Origin: Phyllobacterium myrsinacearum
GTDB lineage: Bacteria > Pseudomonadota > Alphaproteobacteria > Rhizobiales > Rhizobiaceae
Length of the DNA stretch: 64,000 nucleotides
Direction: 5' to 3'
Assembly (NCBI RefSeq): GCF_002980555.1
Contig: NZ_PVBT01000006.1
Span: 248,001 to 312,000 of the forward strand
Shown: positions 1-8,294 of the stretch, piece after piece
Layout: every line of letters starts with the position of its first letter
How positions within the stretch are numbered: position 1 is the stretch's first letter
Notes under the pieces: model-generated
Database searches by the model: none
What the model was told of the DNA's origin: nothing
What the model saw: the letters and a program-made list of their open reading frames with translations, nothing else
Translations under genes and position numbers: made by a program

Positions 1-923
1 TTGATGAACGTCACCTCGGGCACCTCGGACTCGACGTTCGATGCCATCGAGCATTCGGTGACGAGAAGCACCTTTGCTGGCTTGCGGTCCTTCACATAAT
101 TGATCATGCCGCTGGTGGAACCGGTATAATCGGCAATGGCCACGACTTCCGGCGGGCATTCCGGGTGGGCAATGATCTGGATATCCGGGTCGGCCGCCCT
201 GTAGGCGAGAAGCTCATCGGCGGTAAAACGCTCATGCACTTCGCAATGGCCCTTCCAGGTGAGAATCTTGACATCGGTCTGCGCGGCAACGTTCTGCGCC
301 AGGAATTCATCGGGGATGCACAGAACCCGGTCAACGCCAAAGCTTTCGACCACCTGAACGGCATTGGCCGAGGTGCAGCAGATATCGCTTTCCGCCTTCA
401 CCTCGGCTGAGGTGTTGACATAGGTGACAATCGGCACGCCCGGATAAGTTTCCCGCAGCAGGCGGACATCGGCGCCGGTGATGGATTCAGCCAGCGAGCA
501 GCCTGCTCTCATGTCGGGAATGAGGATGGTTTTCTGCGGGTTCAGCAATTTCGAGGTCTCGGCCATGAAATGCACGCCGCACTGGACGATGATTTCCGCA
601 TCGACACGCGTGGCTTCGCGGGCCAGTTGCAGGGAGTCCCCGACGATGTCGGCGACGCAATGGAAAATTTCCGGCGTCTGGTAATTGTGCGCGAGAATGA
701 CGGCATTGCGCTGCTTCTTCACCCGGTTGATCGCCGCCACATAGGGCGCGTAAACCGGCCATTCGATGCGCGGAATATGATGCGCAACCCGCTGGTAGAG
801 GTGTTCGGTTTCCGCCGCCACTTCCGGGGTGAAAGACAGGTCCGGCATGGTGAGAACGCCGAAACGTTCCGCTGCGGATGGGCCGGAGACAGGGCCGGTT
901 ACGGTGCGCGCAGTGCTGGTCAT
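1..923 (-). CDS. nadA: Quinolinate synthase NadA (3' end cut off by window edge)
   Basis: The reverse complement from an ATG at 923 encodes at least 307 residues starting [14 protein letters not shown] and runs off the window at base 1, so the C-terminus is missing. NadA condenses iminoaspartate with dihydroxyacetone phosphate to make quinolinate, the first committed NAD precursor. Visible family motifs are [24 protein letters not shown] (first cluster cysteine) and VTECSM (second cluster cysteine). The third 4Fe-4S cysteine lies beyond the edge. In many alphaproteobacteria nadB and nadC follow, which would be outside the window. A palindrome about 50 bases upstream of the start could be its operator. 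Confidence 0.95.
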   Translation of the reverse strand, partial: MTSTARTVTGPVSGPSAAERFGVLTMPDLSFTPEVAAETEHLYQRVAHHIPRIEWPVYAPYVAAINRVKKQRNAVILAHNYQTPEIFHCVADIVGDSLQLAREATRVDAEIIVQCGVHFMAETSKLLNPQKTILIPDMRAGCSLAESITGADVRLLRETYPGVPIVTYVNTSAEVKAESDICCTSANAVQVVESFGVDRVLCIPDEFLAQNVAAQTDVKILTWKGHCEVHERFTADELLAYRAADPDIQIIAHPECPPEVVAIADYTGSTSGMINYVKDRKPAKVLLVTECSMASNVESEVPEVTFI

Positions 924-973
924 CGTCTTTTCCTCCAAGGGCAACCTCCTCAGATTGCCTGCTGCCGATCATT

Positions 974-992
974 TATACTCAATATGAGCATA
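974..992. promoter_or_regulatory. Inverted repeat upstream of nadA, candidate NAD-repressor operator
   Basis: The sequence TATACTCAATATGAGCATA has arms TATACTC and GAGCATA around a 5-base centre, with one mismatch. It lies about 50 bases upstream of the nadA ATG in an otherwise non-coding stretch. Rhizobiales nadABC genes are known to be controlled by the repressor NadQ, so this is a natural candidate site. Assignment to NadQ is inference; the repeat itself is seen. Confidence 0.5.
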
Positions 993-1208
993 TTTGTGAT
1001 CAAAAGAAAAACGGCAAGGCCGTCGCTGAATACATAGGCCAATATTTCCGCCGCTTCAAGGGGCAGATTTTCAACAATCGGCTAAAGATTGCGGGAGGAA
1101 TGAACCTGCCAGGGACAATCCGGCGCGGGTTTTCCCTGTGTCACGCGCAAGGTGCGGGCCAGTGGAAACGCCCGGTTCAAGGGCATTTCCTCGATTTGTT
1201 TCATGGGG

Positions 1209-1424
1209 TTAGTAGGTGGTGCCCCGATGGCGGTAGAAGTTGCGATCCTGCCGGTCGCGTTTGGCCGGGCTGTCACCGCCCAGGCGCGGTGTGCAATCGG
1301 TGAAAATTTTTGCGTTGAAATCCGACGGCCGGTCGCAAAAGACCAGGGGGCTCACCCGGCCCGAATTGGCGCAACCGGCCAGCGTCATGGTGGTCAAAGC
1401 CAGAAGTGGCAGAAGAAATCGCAT
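1209..1424 (-). CDS. Small predicted lipoprotein of unknown function
   Basis: 71 residues beginning MRFLLPLLALTTMTLAGCANSG. This is a typical type II signal peptide with lipobox LAGC, so the mature chain should be lipidated at Cys17 and anchored in the envelope. The mature part is about 55 residues, polar, rich in Arg and Asp, with two further cysteines (VFCDRP and TDCTPR). An in-frame ATG 19 codons upstream would bury the signal peptide, so the start at 1424 is preferred. No domain is recognised. It is transcribed divergently from the MFS gene. Confidence 0.7.
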   Translation of the reverse strand: MRFLLPLLALTTMTLAGCANSGRVSPLVFCDRPSDFNAKIFTDCTPRLGGDSPAKRDRQDRNFYRHRGTTY

Positions 1425-1475
1425 CGGGGAAGCCTTTATCTGTATGTGCGGCAGGAAATGGAAGGACCCATAACG

Positions 1476-1492
1476 TATCAACTGCGTTGATA
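1476..1492. promoter_or_regulatory. Perfect palindrome in the lipoprotein/MFS divergent region
   Basis: TATCAAC-TGC-GTTGATA is a perfect inverted repeat with 7-base arms and a 3-base spacer, lying 75 bases upstream of the MFS start and 52 bases upstream of the lipoprotein start. That size and symmetry suits a dimeric regulator such as a GntR- or LacI-type protein. The regulator is not in the window next to it. Confidence 0.5.
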
Positions 1493-1566
1493 TGCCAATT
1501 CACATCTATTCAATTGATTGAGAGTATAAATAGGGTAATTCTTTCCTGGATTTAAGGGGAGAGATC

Positions 1567-2799
1567 ATGATTCAATCGAGCACAGCAAAGCCGTCGGGCA
1601 TACCATGGCTGATCATCATCGCCGGTTGCCTCATCGCGGTCATGACATTCGGCCCGCGCTCGTCCATGGGTCTCTTTCAGTTGCCGCTGCTGCACGACAA
1701 GGGCTGGGACCGCACCACATTCGGCATGGCGATCGCCCTGCAGAATCTGTTCTGGGGCATCGGCCAGCCCTTCTTCGGCGCCATCGCCGACAAATTCGGC
1801 ACATGGCGGGTCCTGCTGATGTCGGCGATCCTCTACGGCGCCGGGCTCATCCTTATGGCATGGGCGTCCACACCGGGAATGCTCTATGCCGGCGGCGGCC
1901 TTCTCGTCGGCCTCGGCATTGCCTCCGGTTCGTTCGGAACGATCCTTTCCGCATTTGCCCGCAATGTTTCGGCGGAAAAGCGTACCTTCGTCTTCGGCCT
2001 CGGCACGGCAGCGGGCTCTGCCGGCATGTTCGTGTTTTCGCCGCTCAGCCTTGCGCTGATCGAGCGTTTCGGCTGGTCCGATGCGCTTGTTTATCTCGGC
2101 ATCGCCATGCTGATCGTGCCGCTGCTGGCCATCCCGCTGCGCGGCAACTCTTCGAGCGGGCGCATCAGCGAGGCCCAGTACAAGCAATCCATGGGCGAAG
2201 CCCTGCGTGAAGCGCTTGGGCACAGGAGCTATGTGCTGCTGACGACAGGCTTTTTTGTCTGCGGCTTCCAGCTGGCGTTCATCACCGCGCATTTTCCCGC
2301 CTATATCAGCGATATCGGCATCGATGCCAAATATGCGGTGCTGGCGCTGGCCCTGATCGGTTTTTTCAACGTGATCGGTTCGCTGGCATCCGGCGTCATC
2401 AGCCAGCGCTATTCCAAGCCGAAATTCCTCACCTATCTCTATATCGGCCGCTCGGTGCTGGTGGCGGCGTTCCTGCTGCTGCCGCAGACCGGCGCCTCGG
2501 TCGTGGTGTTTGCCATCGTGATGGGGCTGATGTGGCTTTCAACCGTGCCGCCGACCAATGCGCTCGTCGCCATCATGTTCGGCACGCGCTATCTCGGCAT
2601 GCTCGGCGGCATCGTGTTCTTGTCGCACCAGATCGGCTCCTTCCTCGGCGTCTGGCTGGGCGGCTATCTCTACGATCACTTCGGCAGCTACAACCCTGTG
2701 TGGTGGCTGAGTGTCGTCCTCGGGATTTTCGCCGCCATCGTGCATTGGCCGATTGAAGAACGCCAGGCGGACCGCCCTGCCCTGCAACCGGCCGAATAG
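1567..2799 (+). CDS. MFS transporter (12-TM, OFA/monocarboxylate-like)
   Basis: 410 residues, the normal MFS length, with about twelve hydrophobic segments and no signal peptide. It should be an inner-membrane secondary carrier. The loop AIADKFGTWRVLL after TM2 is the family A motif (GxxxDRxGxR-like). The overall pattern (early MGLFQLPLL, central loop GRISEAQYKQSMGEAL, second half opening LLTTGFFVCGFQLAFI) resembles oxalate/formate-type and YbfB-type MFS proteins; the substrate cannot be told. The start follows an AAGGGGAGA ribosome-binding site. It ends 6 bases before the convergent GH5 gene, with a palindromic operator candidate upstream. Confidence 0.85.
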   Translation: MIQSSTAKPSGIPWLIIIAGCLIAVMTFGPRSSMGLFQLPLLHDKGWDRTTFGMAIALQNLFWGIGQPFFGAIADKFGTWRVLLMSAILYGAGLILMAWASTPGMLYAGGGLLVGLGIASGSFGTILSAFARNVSAEKRTFVFGLGTAAGSAGMFVFSPLSLALIERFGWSDALVYLGIAMLIVPLLAIPLRGNSSSGRISEAQYKQSMGEALREALGHRSYVLLTTGFFVCGFQLAFITAHFPAYISDIGIDAKYAVLALALIGFFNVIGSLASGVISQRYSKPKFLTYLYIGRSVLVAAFLLLPQTGASVVVFAIVMGLMWLSTVPPTNALVAIMFGTRYLGMLGGIVFLSHQIGSFLGVWLGGYLYDHFGSYNPVWWLSVVLGIFAAIVHWPIEERQADRPALQPAE

Positions 2800-2805
2800 G
2801 CCGCA

Positions 2806-3984
2806 TCAGGGCTGCAGGCGCTTGCGGATGGGCTCGAATTCCGGTGTAGCCTTGCGCTTGACCGGGTCCGGCTCGTTCGTATCGATGGCTTCCCAGTATT
2901 TCCAGTTCACCTTGCTTGAACCCAGTTCGTAGTCCATGCCGTCCCAGCTGTCTTCGCGGAAGCTGTAGAAGGCCCAGTGCAGAGCGTCCCTGTCGAGCAC
3001 CGTCAAGACATCCTCGAGATAGGCCTTGCAGCCGGGCAGCATGCGCATGCAGCCAAATTCACCCGCCACCAGCCGGTTGAGCGGTACTCCATGCGCCTTG
3101 GCCCAATCGACCGGCTTGGCCAAATATTCCGCCACCTTCTGCGCATTCCATGTCACCGTTGATCCGGCATAGGGAACGTCGCCCGGATAGGCAAAGGGCG
3201 TCTTGCGTTTGATATTCGGCGCGCTCGTTGCTTCGTAGGGCTCGTACATATGGAAGCTGTAGACCACCTTCGTGTCATCGAGCGGCGCCGGCCAGTAGCT
3301 GAAGGCATCGGCAGCCGCATACCACCCGGCATCCGCCATGACAGGCGTTGCGGGATCGGCCTTGCGGATTTCGGCTATCACCATGTTGTAGAAGGCGATG
3401 AGGTCGCGCGCGCCGCCCTTCTGCCTGCCGTACCAGGCCTGCATATCCGCTGCACTGGCATGTTCGGCAATGCCGCCCATCTTTTCCGGTGCGGGCTCGT
3501 TGATGATGTTGTAGGCGGCAATGGCCGGATGATCCTTCAGGGCCGTTGCCAGATCACGCCAGAATTGTGCGGCCTCCTGCCATTTTGCCTTGTCCTGCCA
3601 GAGCCGGTCGTCGAACCTGCCATTGTTGTTCTGCGACCAGCGCATGGATGGCAGGGACAGCGGCGTGATGACGACCTTGAGCCCTGCCTTATCGGCGCGG
3701 TCGAGCGTTGCCTTCAGCGTGGCAAGATCGGACGGAGGGATGCCCTCGTAATGATCGGCATCGCCGATGAGAAAATCCCGTCTGGCGGGTTTCCATTTAT
3801 CATAGGAGAGCCGCACCCAGCTTGCGCCATATTTTTTCAAGGCGTCGAAATAGGCCTGATCCGGCGGCAAACGATTGAAACTGTTGCCGCCATGCTGGGG
3901 CGTGTCCCAGAAGGTGATGAGATCGGCGGCATTGGCGGCGCAGCTCATGGTGAGAGACAGGAACAGGGTCGTCGCGATGCGCAT
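2806..3984 (-). CDS. Secreted glycoside hydrolase family 5 (cellulase-like)
   Basis: 392 residues starting MRIATTLFLSLTMSCAANAAD, a Sec signal peptide, so it should be periplasmic or secreted. The GH5 signature is present: NIINEP carries the acid/base Glu (about residue 163) and LVAGEFGC the nucleophile Glu (about 309), with the His-x-Tyr of SFHMYEP between. The substrate may be cellulose, beta-mannan or another beta-glucan and cannot be fixed from sequence. The ATG at 3984 is preferred over the GTG two codons earlier because AAGGAG sits 5 bases before it. It is convergent with the MFS gene. Confidence 0.88.
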   Translation of the reverse strand: MRIATTLFLSLTMSCAANAADLITFWDTPQHGGNSFNRLPPDQAYFDALKKYGASWVRLSYDKWKPARRDFLIGDADHYEGIPPSDLATLKATLDRADKAGLKVVITPLSLPSMRWSQNNNGRFDDRLWQDKAKWQEAAQFWRDLATALKDHPAIAAYNIINEPAPEKMGGIAEHASAADMQAWYGRQKGGARDLIAFYNMVIAEIRKADPATPVMADAGWYAAADAFSYWPAPLDDTKVVYSFHMYEPYEATSAPNIKRKTPFAYPGDVPYAGSTVTWNAQKVAEYLAKPVDWAKAHGVPLNRLVAGEFGCMRMLPGCKAYLEDVLTVLDRDALHWAFYSFREDSWDGMDYELGSSKVNWKYWEAIDTNEPDPVKRKATPEFEPIRKRLQP

Positions 3985-4082
3985 GGGCACTCCTTCGGAT
4001 CAATGGACAGAGCGACAATTGACGGGATACTGCGGCAGCAATGGGCCGGGTTTTACCCGGCAGGACGGTTATAAACAGAAAC

Positions 4083-4109
4083 CGCCGCCTGACGGGTCAG
4101 ACGGCGGCG
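4083..4109 (-). terminator. Rho-independent terminator of the PTS operon
   Basis: On the minus strand the arms CGCCGCC and GGCGGCG enclose a nested TGAC/GTCA stem, and the hairpin is followed by GGTTTCTGTTT. It lies 28 bases after the IIB stop codon. Confidence 0.65.
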
Positions 4110-4136
4110 ATTTGCAGCGATATGGTAAGCAGAACG

Positions 4137-4424
4137 TTAACGGCGCAGAACAGCCTCGATCTTGTCGAGCGCTTCCGCCTTGCCGATGCCGGTCAGGAAA
4201 GCCAGCGTGGTGATCACCGGCTTGCCGAGGTCCTTCGGCAACTGGGTGGTGGAGACGACGAGGTCGACATCGTCGATCTGCCCGGCCACCTCGGTTGCCT
4301 TGCACTGGCGTGAATGGAACGTAATGCCGCGTTCCTTCAGTGCGTCCTCCACCGCGTGAGCGACGACGGTCGACGTGGCGATACCGGTTCCGCAGGCGAA
4401 AAGTACAGTCTTTTGTTTGGTCAT
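4137..4424 (-). CDS. PTS galactitol-family EIIB component
   Basis: 95 residues, the usual length of a GatB-type IIB. The N-terminal P-loop-like motif LFACGTGIATSTVV holds the phosphorylated cysteine (Cys11). IIB takes phosphate from the IIA histidine and passes it to the polyol or sugar as it enters through IIC. It is last in a three-gene minus-strand operon, 27 bases after IIA, with a terminator downstream. Galactitol-family membership comes from the motif and the IIC partner; the substrate (galactitol or another polyol/sugar) is not proven. Confidence 0.88.
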   Translation of the reverse strand: MTKQKTVLFACGTGIATSTVVAHAVEDALKERGITFHSRQCKATEVAGQIDDVDLVVSTTQLPKDLGKPVITTLAFLTGIGKAEALDKIEAVLRR

Positions 4425-4451
4425 TGGTCCCTCTTCATCCCGGATGGCGCA

Positions 4452-4913
4452 TCAGGCCAGGAGCCGGGTTACATCTTCTACGCTATTGGATTGCATCAAG
4501 GCGGTGATCGTGTCGGCGGACTGAATGGTCAAGGCGATCTCCTGCAGCATTTCGATCTGCTGGTCCTTGTCATTGAGCGCCATGAGAAAAACCACGCTGA
4601 CCTGCAGCCTTTCCTCCGGGTCCTCCATGTTGCAGAAGGCCACCGGCCTGCACAGCGTCGCCATGGCGAGGCCCGGCTTCAGCACATGTTCCGGGTCCGT
4701 ATGGGGAATGGCAACATTGTTGTCCAACCCCAGCGGCAAACCGGTGGGCAGCGCTGCCTCGCGGGCAAGCACCGCCGCGGCAAAGCTTGGCTTCACATAA
4801 CCCAGGCTGTGCAGACGATCGGAAAGGATCCGGATCACATCCTGATCATTCCCGGCCTCGACCCCAAGGATAATCGCCCCGGGATCGAGATAGTTCATCA
4901 GGGCTTTCGCCAT
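4452..4913 (-). CDS. PTS fructose/mannitol/galactitol-family EIIA component
   Basis: 153 residues, the normal size of the PTS_EIIA_2 domain. The phosphorylation motif NNVAIPHTDPEHV places the active His at about residue 71. It accepts phosphate from HPr and hands it to IIB. It lies 37 bases after IIC and 27 before IIB in the same operon. It lacks the signature of the nitrogen-regulatory PtsN and belongs with the transport genes around it. No HPr or EI gene is visible in the window. Confidence 0.88.
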   Translation of the reverse strand: MAKALMNYLDPGAIILGVEAGNDQDVIRILSDRLHSLGYVKPSFAAAVLAREAALPTGLPLGLDNNVAIPHTDPEHVLKPGLAMATLCRPVAFCNMEDPEERLQVSVVFLMALNDKDQQIEMLQEIALTIQSADTITALMQSNSVEDVTRLLA

Positions 4914-4950
4914 TCACTTACTCCAATATGCATCGTGTCAGGCAGTCTTA

Positions 4951-6342
4951 TCAGGCGTTCTCATCGGCACCGGCGGCACGTTCCCATGCGGCGGTGTTGC
5001 GGTGATAGGCCCAGAAGGCACCGGCGATGATGACGGCAATGACGCCAAGACCGGCTGCGCCGAGACCGCGGATCGCAGCGATCACCGCATAGGACACCCA
5101 CAGGAACCCGTCGACGACACTGGTGATCTGTACCGCATTGGCCGGCATCTTGAAGCCCGACGACTGGGCCGCACTGGTGAACAGCGGTGCCAGCGCGTTG
5201 GCAACGTAGAAGCCGACAGCCAGCGTGAAGGCGCCGACAATGACCATGCGGAAGACATTCCCCTTCAACAGCGGCGCTGTCATGGCAACGATGAACGGAA
5301 TGACCGCGAGATCAGCAAAAAGAATGACGCGGTTGCCCGGCAGGATCACCGAGAGGACGATGGCAATCGGCACCAGGATCAGCGCCGAGGAAATCGCCGC
5401 GGGGTGGCCGATGAGAATGGCCGAATCGAGCCCGACCAGCAATTCCCTGTCGCCGGTCCGCTTCTTGACGAAGGCCTGCGCCGCATCGGAAACCGGCAAA
5501 AGCCCTTCCATCAATATCTTGACCATGCGCGGCAGCAGCAGCATCACGGCGGCCAGCGTCATGCCGGTCTGCAGCACCTTGCTGAGAACCACGCCGAAAT
5601 CACCGGCATTGTAGTAGGCGATCACGCCGAGCACGAGACCGATGATCAGGCCGAGAATGACCGGCTCGCCGAACACGCCGAAGCGCTTTTCGAAGGTTTC
5701 GGTGTTGATCTCGATCTTGTTGATGCCGGGAATCCGGTCGATGATCCAGTTCAGGACGATGGCAATCGGCAGGATTTGCGCGGAGGCCAGATGCGGCACG
5801 GAAATGCCGGGAATGCCGTAGAACTGCTGCACGGCCTTGGCCGACCAGTCGGCAAAGAGCAGGCAGAGCGCCACCATCAGCGCGGCGACGATCAGGCCAT
5901 AGGCCAGGCTGCCGGTGGCCGCGACGGCGAGCGAACCGATAAAGGCAAAGTGCCAGAAGTTCCACACGTCGACGTTCAGCGTGCGGGTCAGGCGCGTGAG
6001 CAGCAGCACGATATTGACGGCGATGCCGATGGGAATCACCCACAGGCCGACGGACGAGCCGAAGGCGATGGCGGCGGCCGACGGCCAGCCCACATCGACG
6101 ATATCGCGCTGAATGCCCGTGTTGGTGACGATCGCCTTGGCGACGTCGCCGATCGATGTCAGCATCAGTCCGAGCACCAGATTGATGCCGATAAAGGCAA
6201 CGCCGATGGTGACGGCTGCGCGGAAGGCGCGCCCCACCTTGGCGCCAAGCACCACGGCAATGATGAAAATAACGATGGGCAAGAGAACCGTCGGCCCCAT
6301 CGTGTCGACGGCAGCCTTCAGGCCCGTCAAGAAACTGTCCAT
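4951..6342 (-). CDS. PTS galactitol-family EIIC permease
   Basis: 463 residues, close to E. coli GatC (about 450), with roughly ten hydrophobic segments. Family landmarks are the opening TMGPTVLLPIVIFIIAVVLGAKVGRAF, GINLVLGLM, and the loop GIPGISVPHLASAQ. It should form the inner-membrane channel that delivers the polyol for phosphorylation by IIB. It is the first gene of the IIC-IIA-IIB operon. The substrate is inferred only to family level. No polyol-phosphate dehydrogenase or aldolase lies next to it, so the catabolic genes must be elsewhere. Confidence 0.9.
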   Translation of the reverse strand: MDSFLTGLKAAVDTMGPTVLLPIVIFIIAVVLGAKVGRAFRAAVTIGVAFIGINLVLGLMLTSIGDVAKAIVTNTGIQRDIVDVGWPSAAAIAFGSSVGLWVIPIGIAVNIVLLLTRLTRTLNVDVWNFWHFAFIGSLAVAATGSLAYGLIVAALMVALCLLFADWSAKAVQQFYGIPGISVPHLASAQILPIAIVLNWIIDRIPGINKIEINTETFEKRFGVFGEPVILGLIIGLVLGVIAYYNAGDFGVVLSKVLQTGMTLAAVMLLLPRMVKILMEGLLPVSDAAQAFVKKRTGDRELLVGLDSAILIGHPAAISSALILVPIAIVLSVILPGNRVILFADLAVIPFIVAMTAPLLKGNVFRMVIVGAFTLAVGFYVANALAPLFTSAAQSSGFKMPANAVQITSVVDGFLWVSYAVIAAIRGLGAAGLGVIAVIIAGAFWAYHRNTAAWERAAGADENA

Positions 6343-6435
6343 TTCAACCTCCCCAGCAACCGTCCCGGCTGCGCATACCCCAAACGCTGTTTTTGCGTCG
6401 CGCCAATGTTTGACAGGATATGCGGGAAAAACTAG

Positions 6436-6561
6436 CGGATTTTCCGAAAATTCGACGGGAATTCACACTTGTCCGTAACGATTTCGCTGCAATTTCCCAG
6501 TCCTTGAGCAGATTTTCACAATGCGGGGGAAACCGCCTTATATTCCGGATAATAAAATCCG
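6436..6561. promoter_or_regulatory. Two CGGA...TCCG inverted repeats upstream of the PTS operon
   Basis: CGGATTTTCCG (6436-6446) and CGGATAATAAAATCCG (6546-6561) are both inverted repeats, and both are flanked by the shared string ATTTTCGGA on the minus strand. They lie 94-220 bases upstream of the PTS IIC start, between it and the end of the upstream membrane-protein gene. They may be operators for a PTS regulator. The second could instead be a weak terminator of the upstream gene, although it has no T-run. Confidence 0.3.
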
Positions 6562-6572
6562 AAAATGTGCGT

Positions 6573-7079
6573 TCATGGTGCCTCGGCAACCGGTAGCCCT
6601 TGCTGGTCACGATACCGCAGCGCGAGATTGACATTGCGCCCGGCGGTCATGCCGAGAAACCACGCCCAGACACCGGCAGCGAGCGGCTGGACCGGCCAGC
6701 CCGCGACCCATACGGCACGGGATTCGATACCGTAATGCAAGGCAAATTCGAAGGCGAAGCTGCCAAGGATGATTGCGAACATCATCACATCACCCGGCAC
6801 GGTGATCTGTCCGGCCTGCCTGTCGATTGCAATCGTCCAGCGGCGGGCGTGATGCCAGCCGAGCGCCAGCCCGACAGCAAGTCCCAGCAGCGCGGCAAGA
6901 ACGTCCCGATCCGCCGGATGCGGAAACAGGCCGAAGAACCCGCGAAAACCGAGGGCCGCAAACAACAGGGGCATGACGAGAAGCCGCCGGATGCGGATCG
7001 TACGCCGGAAGCAGCGTGTAATCCCGACCCACAGCAGTGCAATGAAGATAAAATAGACGTAGACCGGGATATGTGACAT
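6573..7079 (-). CDS. Predicted inner-membrane protein of unknown function
   Basis: 168 residues starting MSHIPVYVYFIFIALLWVG, with four to five hydrophobic segments and no signal peptide. A basic loop CFRRTIRIRRLL separates TM1 from TM2. It resembles the small DUF6622-like membrane proteins of proteobacteria, but that match is from memory. The start at 7079 is chosen because residues upstream of it add nothing hydrophobic and overlap the divergent promoter. It faces a TetR gene across about 75 bases, so it is the likely target of that regulator. Confidence 0.65.
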   Translation of the reverse strand: MSHIPVYVYFIFIALLWVGITRCFRRTIRIRRLLVMPLLFAALGFRGFFGLFPHPADRDVLAALLGLAVGLALGWHHARRWTIAIDRQAGQITVPGDVMMFAIILGSFAFEFALHYGIESRAVWVAGWPVQPLAAGVWAWFLGMTAGRNVNLALRYRDQQGLPVAEAP

Positions 7080-7119
7080 GGCAAAATCCGTTCTCATTGT
7101 CAGCTCATCTCAAATAAAC

Positions 7120-7140
7120 TACAATCCTAACACTGTAAAG
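7120..7140. promoter_or_regulatory. Possible TetR operator between divergent genes
   Basis: The region contains ACACTGT (7130-7136), a short palindrome within AACACTGTAAAG, and TACA-N10-TGTA (7120-7137). These resemble TTACACTGTAA-type TetR sites, with a degraded left half. A minus-strand -35 (TTTACA) would overlap it. Weak evidence. Confidence 0.3.
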
Positions 7141-7155
7141 ATAGTCTGGATACAT

Positions 7156-7749
7156 ATGGACGAACAGGATCATCCCCCCGCCGGTTATCACCACGGCAAT
7201 CTGCGCCAGGCGCTGCTCGCTGCCGCCCGTGAGTTGCTTGAAGAACGCGGCCCCGGCGCCTTGGGTTTGCGTGAGATCGCCCGCCGGGTCGGCGTATCCG
7301 CACCTTCGGCCTATCATCACTTCGCCAGTCTTGACGCCATTGCCGCATCGCTGGCCGAGCAGGGTTTCACCGAGTTCGCCGAACAGCTGGAGGCCGCCCC
7401 GACCAATGCCGGGGGCATGCTGGCACCGACGGGCGAGGCCTACATCGCCTTTGCCCGCGCCAATCCGGCGCTTTACCGCCTGATGTTCGGTGAAGGATTG
7501 CGTGGTGCGTCGAGGGAAAGCAAGGCCGTGCGTGCCCTGCGCCAGCGGGCCTATGAGAAGGTCAAGGCCGGCCTCCGCAAGAGGCTGCCGGCGGACGAGG
7601 TTCCCGCAGCGGCTTTGTTTCTATGGTCGCTGACCCATGGGCTGGCATTGCTGATGATCGACGGGCAAGTCGACGCCGGGGCTGATGCCAGCGCTTTGAT
7701 CCGTCAGGTCCTAAAACTATCGGGAACCGGATTGCCGAGCGCCGGGTAG
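7156..7749 (+). CDS. TetR/AcrR family transcriptional regulator
   Basis: 197 residues starting MDEQDHPPAGYHHGNLRQALL. The N-terminal helix-turn-helix reads GLREIARRVGVSAPSAYHHFAS, a canonical TetR DNA-binding region. The C-terminal ligand domain holds FARANPALYRLMFGEGL, typical of the WHG-type TetR C-terminal domain. An upstream in-frame ATG would add 26 residues without family support, so the ATG at 7156 is used. It is divergent from the membrane-protein gene it probably represses. It ends 26 bases before the convergent thioesterase gene. Confidence 0.85.
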   Translation: MDEQDHPPAGYHHGNLRQALLAAARELLEERGPGALGLREIARRVGVSAPSAYHHFASLDAIAASLAEQGFTEFAEQLEAAPTNAGGMLAPTGEAYIAFARANPALYRLMFGEGLRGASRESKAVRALRQRAYEKVKAGLRKRLPADEVPAAALFLWSLTHGLALLMIDGQVDAGADASALIRQVLKLSGTGLPSAG

Positions 7750-7775
7750 CAAGGTCTGATGTGCCGTCAAAAGCC

Positions 7776-8294
7776 TCAGCCGCCGCGCATAAAGCTTTCG
7801 AGCGGGAAAATCGCGCAGGTCTCGGTACCGTGGGCGAGCAGCTTGCCGTTGGCGTCGCGCAGGAAGGCTTCCGAAGTTGCCAGCGTGCGCCCGCGATGCA
7901 CGAGCTTGCCCTCGCAGAAGACAGGGCCGGTATCGGGGGACAGCGGGCGGACCAGATTCACCTTGAACTCCACCGTCGTATAGGCTTCGCCCGGCTTCAG
8001 GGTCGTCATCACGCAGCAGGCCAGCGCCGAATCCATCAGCGTCGCCACCCAGCCGCCATGAATGCCGCCCAGCGGATTGAGATGCTCCTGCGCCGGGACG
8101 CCCTTGAAGACAACCCGGTCCGGCTCGACCGCGTGCAGGGTGAAGGACAGGGTTTTGGCCATGGGCGGGGCGGGATAGTCCCCGCGCAGCATCGCCTGCA
8201 GGATGTCGAGACCGCTGCGCTTTGCCAGGTCGGCAAGCGGCAGCGTACCGATGCCACCGGGAAACGCGATGGCGGGCATGGTATCTGAACTCAT
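7776..8294 (-). CDS. PaaI-family hotdog-fold acyl-CoA thioesterase
   Basis: 172 residues with the hotdog motif LNPLGGIHGGWVATLMDSALACCV, where the HGG region forms the catalytic/substrate turn. TVEFKVNLVRPLSPDTG then gives the central strand. Enzymes of this type hydrolyse acyl- or aryl-CoA thioesters in the cytosol; the natural substrate is unknown. The ATG at 8294 overlaps the recO stop by four bases (ATGA), so it is translationally coupled as the last gene of the lepB-rnc-era-recO block. Read-through of the reading frame upstream would run out of frame over recO, so that longer start is rejected. Confidence 0.85.
   Translation of the reverse strand: MSSDTMPAIAFPGGIGTLPLADLAKRSGLDILQAMLRGDYPAPPMAKTLSFTLHAVEPDRVVFKGVPAQEHLNPLGGIHGGWVATLMDSALACCVMTTLKPGEAYTTVEFKVNLVRPLSPDTGPVFCEGKLVHRGRTLATSEAFLRDANGKLLAHGTETCAIFPLESFMRGG

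Noticed and set aside
487-972. A 161-codon frame overlapping the nadA coding region on the same strand in another frame.
   Set aside because: The frame starting at 923 encodes recognisable NadA with cluster cysteines, while this one is arginine-rich nonsense.
6546-6561. Terminator of the membrane-protein gene at 6573.
   Set aside because: The stem is only five pairs and no T-run follows on the minus strand, so it is listed as a possible operator instead.
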